Of a stretch of 9,775 nucleotides of DNA, positions 1 through 7,500 are shown piece after piece. Both the position numbers and the translations under genes were made by a program. The stretch spans positions 1 through 9,775 of the forward strand of contig JAZMZS010000162.1 in NCBI GenBank assembly GCA_045586105.1, given 5' to 3'. Positions within the stretch are counted from its first letter, which is position 1, and every line of letters starts with the position of its first letter. Under the pieces are notes generated by a model. That model saw nothing but the letters and a program-made list of their open reading frames with translations. It was not told the origin of the DNA and ran no database searches. The stretch comes from JAZMZS01 sp045586105 (lineage in GTDB: Bacteria > Bacillota > Clostridia > Oscillospirales > CAG-272).

Positions 1-1433
1 TCTAATTAGATTGTTGTATTATTGACGAATTTGATTTAAGTCTACTTCGATGCTGCTCTTATTTGCAATTCGTTTTTGTTAGATATTTGTCTATCGTTTG
101 ATTTTTATGAAGTTTAAGTCTTTTTTTACACAATAACCACACTAAAATCCAGCGCAGAATAGTAAACATTATTACCGCATCGATACCCGGAGATCATATA
201 GCAGCAGCTCGCAGAGTGCTTCAGATCGGATAGATATAGGGTTGCCCTGAATCGAATAAAATTCCTGAAGTTACCCTAAGAAATCGGCTTGTTCAAGCCA
301 TTTTTCCTGTATCGGCAGATTTTTGCGGGATCCGAGGCGTTTATTCTGCCTTTCTTACCTGTTTTTTTATTAGATTTATATCTATTTTATATATCTTACC
401 ATCACGAAGTTAACCCACGGTTGACATGTTTTTTTCCTTTTTTCGGCTATTGATACTCATTTTGCTCAGTTGTTGTTACTTTTCTTTACAGAAGAACGGC
501 TTTTTTGTGTTTTATACAAGTCTAATTTATTTGCATTATTTCTCGTGATCCGGTCCTGTACAACGCTGTTTTTTATATTTCACCCTCACTCTCTCATTAC
601 TTACCTCTTCTTGATGCGTTTTTTACAATTTATTCTTTTAAAACGCTAACATTAGATCGTTTTTGGCTATTTTCCTTTTGAGGAATTTCCACTTTCGCAA
701 CCAAAAGTTGCATGACCTGTTTTTTGCCTTTTTCTGTTATTTTCTACTTCATCCTCCTTTCCACACTTTATGAGACTTTATGTCCTTTTGTCCTTTTTAA
801 GTCTCGTTAGATTTTTTTTTCAATGTGTTTTACGTATATCGTATGTTGCTTTTATCTAATCTGCTTCCGATTTCCTTTTTTCAGAGAATGATCCTGATTT
901 CTGATCTCCGGACACGCTTTTTCTCATTTTTCATCCAAATTTGTCAGCCCGTGGCACACTTGCCTTGTACTACGGTTCATTCTTCCTTTTTATCTGCCTT
1001 ACTGTCCCCTTCCCCATCCCTCGCTCTGCATTTATCGGCTCGGATAACTTACATCCTTCGCTTTTCTTTCTCACCCTCGCACAGTCAGGCTCGCTCATGA
1101 CCCTTTTATAGCTCCTCGCAGCAGTTATTTTATCGATTTTTCTGCTGTCTGCCGTTTTTCACGTATTTTCCTTTCGTACCTGTTTTTTATAAAAAAACCA
1201 CCAAAAATCATTTTCAAAACGCTCGCCTCTCGGTGTACTGTTTTTTATCCAAAGCTCTTAATTTTTTTGACTTTTTATGGCATTTCTGTTATATACTGTA
1301 TGTTTTTGCACTAATTTTGCTCATTTTGCTTTTTTTCGTTACTTTTTTACGTTTCTTTTTTCCTTCCCTTTAGTTGTTATCATCCTTTTCGCTCTGATCT
1401 TATCAAGCATCACACCTTTTTGAGCGAAATATC
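1..1433. other. Long T-rich region without a recognisable gene
   Basis: I see no gene here on either strand. Stops are frequent in all frames, and the only sizeable frame (825-1100) has no ribosome binding site and a composition that merely reflects T/C-rich DNA. Positions 1-420 are mixed, with a more GC-balanced patch at about 150-350. From about 600 the + strand is heavily T-rich: in 1321-1380, 39 of 60 bases are T and only 5 are A. The 9-mer CTGTTTTTT occurs five times (359, 566, 717, 1180, 1238) and TTTAAGTCT three times (35, 113, 796), without regular spacing. I found no DnaA boxes, tRNA, rRNA, CRISPR or intron-like structure. It may be a decayed region or an unrecognised untranslated element; nothing in it lets me choose. 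Confidence 0.7.
286..305 (+). terminator. Weak terminator-like hairpin
   Basis: GGCTTG, a 2-base spacer and CAAGCC form a short perfect inverted repeat (286-299). In practice this gives a 5-bp stem with a 4-base loop, followed after one A by five Ts. An AAAT lies just before it. It could end a transcript entering from upstream of the window, but the stem is short and the T run modest, so it may be chance in T-rich DNA. Confidence 0.3.
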
Positions 1434-1462
1434 TTTATATTATTGTCTTTTTGTGCTATCAT
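1434..1462 (+). promoter_or_regulatory. Possible extended -10 promoter for the hydrolase transcript
   Basis: TGCTATCAT at 1454-1462 matches the extended -10 form TGnTATAAT with one mismatch. The hexamer 17 bases upstream (TTATAT, 1434-1439) is a poor -35, which extended -10 promoters tolerate. It lies about 64 bases before the small ORF at 1526 and 190 bases before the hydrolase start. No better candidate is visible between 1380 and 1654, but the AT-rich setting makes chance matches likely. Confidence 0.35.
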
Positions 1463-1525
1463 AGAACAGACATACGATCTTATAGAGCGTTTTTTTGCTT
1501 CTTAACTATCTTTTTGAGGTACAAA

Positions 1526-1633
1526 ATGACATACGATAAGAGGGTCAAGCGCCCTGCCCTTACGAAAAGAGAAGCTCTTAGAGCGACAGATCTGCGGAAG
1601 AGACCGTATGAGCATAGCTGCATCATTATTTAA
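1526..1633 (+). CDS. Possible small basic peptide (35 aa), unknown function
   Basis: The frame can be read from an upstream TTG at 1451, but that codon falls inside the candidate -10 element. The ATG at 1526 is a better start because GAGGT at 1516-1520 sits 5 bases before it. The product is short and rich in Lys and Arg (MTYDKRVKRPALTKREAL...), has no membrane segment, and ends in a hydrophobic CIII. Its stop lies 20 bases before the hydrolase start, so it would be the first gene of that transcript or a translated leader. I do not recognise it. The case rests on the ribosome binding site and position alone, and it could be non-coding leader sequence. Confidence 0.35.
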   Translation: MTYDKRVKRPALTKREALRATDLRKRPYEHSCIII

Positions 1634-1653
1634 CAGGATCAAAGGATAAGCGC

Positions 1654-2430
1654 ATGAGAATAATATCACTCACAGAAAACACATCTGCATCAGAAGAGAT
1701 CGGCGCAGAGCACGGTCTTTCGCTGTATATCGAAGCAAACGGGCACCGCATCCTCTTTGACGCGGGACAAACGGGGCTTTTCTATGAAAACGCAAGAGCA
1801 CTCGGTGTCGATCTGTCGCAGGTCGACATTGCCATTCTTTCGCACGGGCATTATGACCACGGCGGAGGACTGCAGACCTTTCTCTCGCTAAATGAGCGCG
1901 CACCGCTGTATCTTAGCCGTTTTGCATTCGGTGAATACTACAACGGCACAGAAAAATACATAGGTCTCGACCCCTCACTTGCCCACTCGGACAGGCTTGT
2001 ATTTACCGAAGGAAGGACAGAGCTCGGCGATCGGCTCACACTCATCTCCGCGCTTGAAATGAACTGCCCCTATGACCTCGGCTCATTCGGGCTGACAGAG
2101 AAGAAAGACGGCAGCTTTCTCCCCGACAGCTTCTGTCACGAGCAGTATCTGCTGATCGAGGAGAACGGAATGCGCGTGCTTATAAGCGGCTGCTCGCACA
2201 AGGGTATCCTCAATATTGCCGGGCACTTCTCTCCCGACGTGCTGATAGGCGGCTTTCACTTCTCAAAATTACCTCTTGACGATACTCTCGCAGAGTACGC
2301 CCTCATTCTCGCAAAGCAGGACACGGACTATTATACCTGCCATTGCACGGGAACAGAGCAGTACAAGTTTATGCGTCGGTATATCCCGAGGCTCTCCTAC
2401 CTCTCGGGAGGCAGCAGCATTACATTGTAG
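1654..2430 (+). CDS. MBL-fold metallo-hydrolase, dihydropterin-aminobenzene-phosphate synthase-like
   Basis: A complete 258-residue metallo-beta-lactamase-fold protein, predicted cytoplasmic with no signal peptide. The metal-binding signature is clear: HGHYDHG gives His64, His66, Asp68 and His69. Further likely ligands or active-site residues are His182 in SGCSHKG and His202 in GGFHF, with a C-terminal CHCTG (His230). Asp36 in FDAGQTG is the usual N-terminal acidic residue. The SGCSH, GGFH and CHCTG pattern is typical of the group named after 7,8-dihydropterin-6-methyl-4-(beta-D-ribofuranosyl)-aminobenzene-5'-phosphate synthase. In bacteria the true substrate of most such proteins is unknown, so the name states family rather than reaction. 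AAAGGA at 1641-1646, 7 bases ahead, supports the ATG. No terminator follows, so its transcript could run into the sigma operon. Confidence 0.93.
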   Translation: MRIISLTENTSASEEIGAEHGLSLYIEANGHRILFDAGQTGLFYENARALGVDLSQVDIAILSHGHYDHGGGLQTFLSLNERAPLYLSRFAFGEYYNGTEKYIGLDPSLAHSDRLVFTEGRTELGDRLTLISALEMNCPYDLGSFGLTEKKDGSFLPDSFCHEQYLLIEENGMRVLISGCSHKGILNIAGHFSPDVLIGGFHFSKLPLDDTLAEYALILAKQDTDYYTCHCTGTEQYKFMRRYIPRLSYLSGGSSITL

Positions 2431-2431
2431 A

Positions 2432-2460
2432 TTGACTTTCACGGAGAAGGGGTATATAAT
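2432..2460 (+). promoter_or_regulatory. Strong sigma-A-type promoter of the sigma/anti-sigma operon
   Basis: TTGACT (2432-2437) and a perfect TATAAT (2455-2460) are separated by exactly 17 bases. The -35 begins one base after the hydrolase stop. Transcription would start near 2467, just upstream of the GGAG at 2481 that serves the sigma gene. The near-consensus form suggests the housekeeping sigma drives this operon, rather than autoregulation alone. Confidence 0.85.
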
Positions 2461-2492
2461 CAAAAACGATCCAACGCGACGGAGAATTAAAA

Positions 2493-3056
2493 ATGCTATT
2501 ATATCTGCTCAGCATAGCCGACGAAGAAACAAAACCGAATATCGTCATTCTGTACAGCACGAACATAGAAAACATGACAAAGATCACCGTCGGCAGATTG
2601 AAGCTTGCAGGCGATGAAAATTGCGAAACGGATGCACAGGACATAATACAAAACACCTTTGTGAATACCGTAAAGTATATAAATGACATTCCTACAACCG
2701 ACCCGAAGGAACAGAAAGCTTATCTGTACGCCATACTAAGAAACGAAACGAGCCGTTTTCTGAAAAAGCGATCAGACCCGAAAGCCGAATCCATGCCGAT
2801 GAAGCGATCATCTTATGAAAACGATTTTGTCGAAAAGCTGGCGATGAAAGAACGCTACGATCAGGTTGTCGAGGCAATATACAGGCTCGATGAAATGTAC
2901 AGCACGGTGCTGCTGTTCAGGTATGTTTTCGAATACAGCCCCGCAAAGATAGCACAGCTTCTCGGATCGAGCCGTCAGGCGGTCTACAAAAGGCTGAAAA
3001 CGGGCAAAGCCCTGCTGCTCAAGCATCTCAAAGAGGAAGGAATCGACGGCATATGA
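2493..3056 (+). CDS. ECF-type RNA polymerase sigma factor
   Basis: A complete 187-residue sigma-70-family protein of the short extracytoplasmic-function type: regions 2 and 4 only, with the usual length. Region 2 spans about residues 15-95, including DAQDIIQNTF at 48-56 (the common A/D-Q-D-x-x-Q-x-x-F helix) and the basic AILRNETSRFLKKR stretch at 80-93. Region 4 spans about 120-183 and holds a helix-turn-helix, YSPAKIAQLLGSSRQAVYKR, expected to read the -35 element. GGAG at 2481-2484 with an 8-base gap supports this start. The stop overlaps the next start as ATGA, so the two proteins should be made together, as is usual for a sigma factor and its membrane-bound inhibitor. Its target promoters are not identifiable here; the secreted genes downstream are candidates by position only. 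Confidence 0.92.
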   Translation: MLLYLLSIADEETKPNIVILYSTNIENMTKITVGRLKLAGDENCETDAQDIIQNTFVNTVKYINDIPTTDPKEQKAYLYAILRNETSRFLKKRSDPKAESMPMKRSSYENDFVEKLAMKERYDQVVEAIYRLDEMYSTVLLFRYVFEYSPAKIAQLLGSSRQAVYKRLKTGKALLLKHLKEEGIDGI

Positions 3057-3736
3057 CAGGAAGAGCACAAATAAAAGAAGACAGAGAGCTCTTCGCGGCG
3101 GCTCTCACAGAAGCCTTCATCCGCAAGTACAACGAGGATTCCGCCGAGTTCTCCGACACAGAGCTTACAAAAGCACCAACCTTCTCTTTTGATCTTTTAT
3201 ATCGTACGACACGCGCGCGCCGCCGCCGCAGGGCTGCAATGCTCATAGCCGCAATTTTAGCCGTCCTGATGCTTTGCGGATGCACCGTCTACGTGTATCG
3301 CGAGCAGCTCGCAGGGTTCCTTCTCGAGCATACAGCAATCGACATAGGGGTCATTTCCCAAAGCGCTGCAGCATCCGATACCTCACCGTGCTTCTGCTTG
3401 TCCTACTTACCCGAAGGATATGAGCTTGCCGATAACAGCGTCGGTTTTTCGCAGACATTATTCAGATGGAAAAACAAAAACGGCGATACGATAACACTGC
3501 AACAGTATTCAGGCAACGGAGCTTCGACCTTCAACAACAAAGGAGAAGCGCCCGCCCGCATCCTGCATAACGGCATAGAGATACTGCATCTAAACCCTGC
3601 AAAGGATAAACACGCCTACTTGTGGAAGGACGGCGAGTACATTCTGACGATAACCGCAAGCTTTCCGCTTTCTGATGACGAGCTGAAGAAAATGATCGAC
3701 GGCGCGGTAATAACCGAATACATAAGCAAGCCTTGA
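3053..3736 (+). CDS. Membrane-anchored DUF4367-like protein, probable anti-sigma factor
   Basis: A complete 227-residue protein, translationally coupled to the sigma gene by a 4-base ATGA overlap. Residues 1-50 form a charged, probably helical cytoplasmic part that could hold the sigma factor. A run of arginines at 56-60, encoded by CGC repeats, precedes one membrane segment at about 61-81, so the N terminus faces inward. The outer domain (about 95-227) contains SYLPEGYEL near 117-125 and a final stretch WKDGEYILTI...SDDELKKMIDGA, the layout of DUF4367 domains found in Clostridia beside ECF sigma genes. Cys75 and Cys77 lie in the membrane segment. An anti-sigma or signal-sensing role is inferred from gene order and topology; no classic zinc-binding anti-sigma motif is present. 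Confidence 0.8.
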   Translation: MTGRAQIKEDRELFAAALTEAFIRKYNEDSAEFSDTELTKAPTFSFDLLYRTTRARRRRRAAMLIAAILAVLMLCGCTVYVYREQLAGFLLEHTAIDIGVISQSAAASDTSPCFCLSYLPEGYELADNSVGFSQTLFRWKNKNGDTITLQQYSGNGASTFNNKGEAPARILHNGIEILHLNPAKDKHAYLWKDGEYILTITASFPLSDDELKKMIDGAVITEYISKP

Positions 3737-3739
3737 CCT

Positions 3740-3776
3740 GCACCCGAGGAGAAAAAAACTCCTCGGGTGCTTTTTT
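3740..3776 (+). terminator. Strong intrinsic terminator after the sigma/anti-sigma operon
   Basis: GCACCCGAGGAG (3740-3751) and CTCCTCGGGTGC (3759-3770) pair perfectly over 12 bp around a loop of seven As. Six Ts follow directly. It begins 4 bases after the stop codon. On the other strand no T run follows the hairpin, so it should stop only + strand transcripts. It separates the sigma operon from the secreted genes. Confidence 0.95.
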
Positions 3777-3785
3777 GCCCTTTAT

Positions 3786-3807
3786 TTGTAAACAAATTGT
3801 AAACAAA
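3786..3807 (+). repeat. Tandem 11-bp repeat, possible operator
   Basis: TTGTAAACAAA occurs twice in direct contact (3786-3796 and 3797-3807). Each unit, with the T before it, has two-fold symmetry (TTTGT-AA-ACAAA). The spacing of 11 is about one helical turn, and the second unit overlaps the proposed -35. A regulator could bind both copies on one face of the DNA. AT-richness makes this suggestive only. Confidence 0.5.
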
Positions 3808-3825
3808 ACAATTTTTCGGTAAAAT
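3797..3825 (+). promoter_or_regulatory. Probable promoter of the small secreted gene
   Basis: TTGTAA (3797-3802) and TAAAAT (3820-3825) lie 17 bases apart, a fair sigma-A-type match. The start would fall near 3832, giving a leader of about 70 bases that includes the left arm of the 20-bp inverted repeat. It lies just after the terminator of the previous operon, where a new promoter is expected. A second TTGATA at 3835-3840 has no good partner. Control by the ECF sigma upstream cannot be judged without its consensus. Confidence 0.55.
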
Positions 3826-3860
3826 TCCTTTTTATTGATACTTTATCTATATAGAGAGAA

Positions 3861-3880
3861 AATTAAAACAAATTACCGCT
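3861..3880 (+). repeat. Left arm of a perfect 20-bp inverted repeat
   Basis: AATTAAAACAAATTACCGCT here is the exact reverse complement of 4397-4416. The match ends sharply on both sides. This arm lies in the leader of the small secreted gene, 10 bases before its AAGGAG ribosome binding site. No flanking target-site duplication is evident. Confidence 0.85.
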
Positions 3881-3904
3881 AAAAATGCACAAGGAGAAAA
3901 GGAA

Positions 3905-4327
3905 ATGAAAAGAAGGATCATCAAGCTAACCGCACTTTTGCTCGCCCTGCTGACCGTTACCGCCGGAGGCGCGGGCGTATATGCTGACGGGATATCTCCC
4001 CGTTACAGTCTGACATACTCTACGCACTTCGGTCTGACCGTAGGCTCAGGATATGCATTGTTCGATTGTAATTTTGATGCATATCCCGACCTGTTTGACC
4101 ATGCGGAGCTCGAGATGAAGCTGCAGCGCAAGGGACTGATCTTCTGGGGGGATGTGGATATCCTGATATCCCAAGTATGGCATTACGAAGCATACACCAA
4201 TTACACTCTGCGTCAGGATATCCCGGTCCAGACAGGCAAATACCGCGCGCTCTACACGCTCAGGATCGTCGGCAATAACGGCTTGACAGACACTATTGAG
4301 CAAACCGTAGAGTATACCTACAACTGA
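3905..4327 (+). CDS. Small secreted protein of unknown function
   Basis: A complete 140-residue protein with a clear signal peptide: MKRR, then a hydrophobic stretch (LTALLLALLTVTAGGAG), then a VYA cleavage site near residue 27. The mature part is about 113 residues, rich in Tyr and Thr with alternating hydrophobic positions, suggesting a small beta-sandwich. It has one cysteine (Cys55), no lipobox, no cell-wall sorting signal and no membrane segment after the signal, so release or loose wall association is expected. AAGGAG at 3891-3896, 8 bases ahead, supports the start. I do not recognise the family with certainty; it loosely recalls other short secreted Clostridia proteins with a W-x-x-Y core. 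It is bracketed by the 20-bp inverted repeat and lies 183 bases before the RHS gene with no terminator between, so the two may share a transcript. Confidence 0.88.
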   Translation: MKRRIIKLTALLLALLTVTAGGAGVYADGISPRYSLTYSTHFGLTVGSGYALFDCNFDAYPDLFDHAELEMKLQRKGLIFWGDVDILISQVWHYEAYTNYTLRQDIPVQTGKYRALYTLRIVGNNGLTDTIEQTVEYTYN

Positions 4328-4396
4328 TAACTGCAATGACATTCCGATAGAGACGTTCTACGGCAAAAGACCCGATCATAAGCACCCAAACCACAC

Positions 4397-4416
4397 AGCG
4401 GTAATTTGTTTTAATT
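4397..4416 (-). repeat. Right arm of a perfect 20-bp inverted repeat
   Basis: AGCGGTAATTTGTTTTAATT, the exact reverse complement of 3861-3880, starts 70 bases after the stop of the small secreted gene and ends 94 bases before the RHS start. CTTTTTTAAAAG follows directly. The segment bounded by both arms is 556 bp and contains the secreted gene but not its promoter. I found no convincing -10/-35 pair in the rest of the 4328-4510 gap. Confidence 0.85.
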
Positions 4417-4510
4417 CTTTTTTAAAAGCAATTCGAAGAAGGCGATGTACAAGACAGATATTCTCACAGACCCAAAGCAAACAACAAAAAACAAAGAAAG
4501 GAAGAAAAAA

Positions 4511-7500
4511 ATGAAAAAGAAACTTAAAGCATCACTGAAAGCACTCAGCCTGATAATGTGTTTCATCATGGCATTTTATGCGCTGCCGCTCGGCGGCTTT
4601 GCGGCAAGCACGGCAGATGCCTCGGCTGAGGTTGACACGCAAACGGTAAGCGATTCGGACATTCTCTGCGAGGACGTAAGCAAAAGAGATGCAAGCACCA
4701 AGTATTTTCTCATGCGTGACGGCTCGTATACCGCCGCCGTTTATCCCGACCCCGTGCACTTTGCAGGCTCTGACGGAGAATGGCTGCAGTATGACAATAC
4801 TCTGATAGAATCAAACAAGCTTCTCCCCGACAGCCTCAGAGAATTTTCTGCTGCTTCGTCAGACATGGATATAAAACTGTCTAAGAAGGCTAAATCGAAC
4901 AAAATGATCACCCTCGGGGATATCGGCTTGTCCTGGGGCTATGCCGGCGTCAACAATTCCACCGCATCCATCAAGGATACGGCAGGCAATGAAATCGAAT
5001 ATAAAAACAAAGCCCTCGCCCAAATGGCAGTGAAGAATGCAAACGGTGCCGTAATATACCCCGATCTCTACACGGATACCGATCTCGAGGTGTGCATCAC
5101 TACCACGGGGGTCAAGGAGAATATCATTCTCAAGTCACAAGCAGCCCCCCGCACCTTTACTCTCGAGTATAAGACGGACGGATCGCTCATCCCCGTACAA
5201 AAGGACGAGCGCACCGTAGCGCTCACCGACAGAGACGGAGCAGAGCTGTATTATATTTCCGCCCCCTATATGGTAGATGCAAATGAAGGATCAAGCTCGG
5301 CACTCACGCTCGCACTTACCGAGGTCGGCAACAAGAAATTCACTCTCATCATAACGGCGGACAGCGAATGGCTGAGTGCCTCCGACAGAGCGTATCCCGT
5401 AACGGTAGACCCCGCTTTCGTATATAAGCCGGATGATGCGGACGAAACCTACGAAACGAATGCCGTAATGTTAAACTCTGTTCCGGCAAACCTTATAGAG
5501 GGATCTGAAAACGCATATGCAAAGATCGGAACAAAATATACCTCATTCGGTGTAAATGCGGAAATAATGACTCTCACAAAGCATACTCTTCCTTCGCAGA
5601 TCACGGCAACCGACAGAATAATAAGTGCTGATATATATCTGTGGTATTACGCCGCGCTCGGCGGTCATATAGACTGCGACAAGGATATACAGATAAACGC
5701 ATACAGGATAACATCCGAGTGGGTCGCGTCAGGCTTCAATAACGTATACACCGCTCAAAATCTCCCGGCATATGACAATACAGTTCTCGATATCGCTATA
5801 GCAAACGAATTGGATGTAAACATAAATAATATCGAAACCTGCTATGAGAGCTTTGACATAACCGAAGCCGCTCAAGGTTGGCTCGATGGAGAATTTGAAA
5901 ACCACGGAGTGCTTTTCAGAGCGGATGACCCTCCGTCAAATGACTGCTTTGCCACTTTCCTTACGTCCCGCTATGGTTTTTCCACGGTCAGACCCGCATT
6001 TATTTACAACTACAGAGACACCAACGGCATCGAAAGCTACTGGTCATACTACACCTTCGGTGCGGGCAGAAACGGCACCTGTTATGTAAACAATTACTCG
6101 GGTGCCCTCGTAAAGACAGAGCCTCTGTTTAGCTCGGGCGGCTCGAAAAACCCCTATTCGGTCACTCTCGTGTATAACGAAGCGGCAGCAAAGGATGCAG
6201 GCACCTCCGAATACGAAACAAGCTTCAGCTCGAGCTACAGCGCGGGCTACGGCTGGATGCTCGATGCTCAGCAATGTGTAAGAGCTGTTGAGGATCAAGT
6301 GCTCATCGACCACGGCTACGACTACATATGGATAGACGGCGACGGAACCGAGCATTATTTCAAGCGTAACGAGCCCGAGGAAGAGGACGCCACTTGGTCG
6401 GAAGCCGACGGCTGGGTAGACGAGGACGGTCTCTCCCTCACCATGAAGAAGGAAGAGGACGGGGATGACGAAAACGAGTACATCACCATCACCTCCGAGA
6501 GCGGCTATAAGCTGAGCTTTTACCTGCCCTCAGACGGAGGGGATCTGATCTCTGCCGCCGACTCGGAGGGCAACACTACGACCTACAGCTACACCGAAAT
6601 GAGCGGTGTCACGGGAAAAGTCCTCACGAGCATCAAGAGTGATTCCGAGAGAACGACCCGCTTTGAGTATCAGACGGTCACCTCGGGAGGCAGGACCTAC
6701 GCACAGCTGACAAAGGTTACCGACCCCGCAGGCAGATCCTACACCTTCAGCTACATCTCACAGAATTACCTCAACCGTATAACCTACCCCGACGGAACCT
6801 ACACGGGCTTCTATTACGATTCGGGGCATCTTGATCAGATAAACGCACTCAAGGAGCGTATAATGATCACATATACGGTAAACGAGCATACGGGGATATA
6901 CAGAGTTGCAACCGTCAAGGAATACGCCTTCAATTCTGCCGATCAGACTTACCTTGAAGGTGCTAACAGCATCAGCTTCGACTACATGGGTGCAAACGTT
7001 ACGATCATCGAGGATGCTCAGGGCAGAAAAACGCGCTACGTCTTCGATAACGCAGGCAGAGCAACGAGCGTTATAGCCCCCGACGGCTCGGTCGCCAACG
7101 TCACTTATGCCTCTGACACGGCACTTTCAAACTCGGCGTATGCGTCATCCGTTATGTCGAACAAGCTGACCGACGCCGCAGCATCCCCCGCATACGTAAA
7201 CAACCTCCTTGCCGATTCCAATATGGAGAGAGCGGATACGTACACGGGCTATGACCTCTCGGGAGGCGGATATGCTCCTTACAGCATAGATGCGTCAGAG
7301 AACTATCTCGGCTACAAGTCGCTCAAGCTCGAGAATACCGATACAACAACGACCGACAGCACCTACCGCCAGAGAATAGACATCGCCTCGGCAGAAGCGT
7401 ATCTGACAGTATCCGCATACGTAAAGACGGACAACGCAGAAGCAACAGCCTCGGGCGGTGCGTGCTTTGAGCTTGTATGCTATGACGCCGAGGGCAACAT

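Noticed and set aside
1..10. TCTAATTAGA palindrome at the window start
   Set aside because: A 10-bp AT-rich palindrome with no context; expected by chance.
421..457. Perfect TTGACA as a -35 element
   Set aside because: No acceptable -10 at 16-18 bases: the position holds CGGCTA, and there is no gene to drive.
697..711. GCAAC/GTTGC hairpin
   Set aside because: Only 5 bp, and the T run is not adjacent; likely chance.
825..1100. 91-residue frame on the + strand
   Set aside because: No ribosome binding site before the ATG, and a Phe/Ser/Leu-rich composition expected from translating T/C-rich non-coding DNA.
1451..1525. Upstream TTG start extending the small ORF to 60 residues
   Set aside because: The TTG falls inside the candidate -10 element and lacks a ribosome binding site; the ATG at 1526 has one.
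2276..2617. 113-residue + strand frame spanning the hydrolase/sigma junction
   Set aside because: It overlaps two well-supported genes and the promoter between them and has no domain signature.
3861..4423. Inverted repeat plus following T run read as one giant terminator
   Set aside because: A loop of more than 500 bases would not fold in time to act as an intrinsic terminator, although the T6 after the right arm looks tempting.
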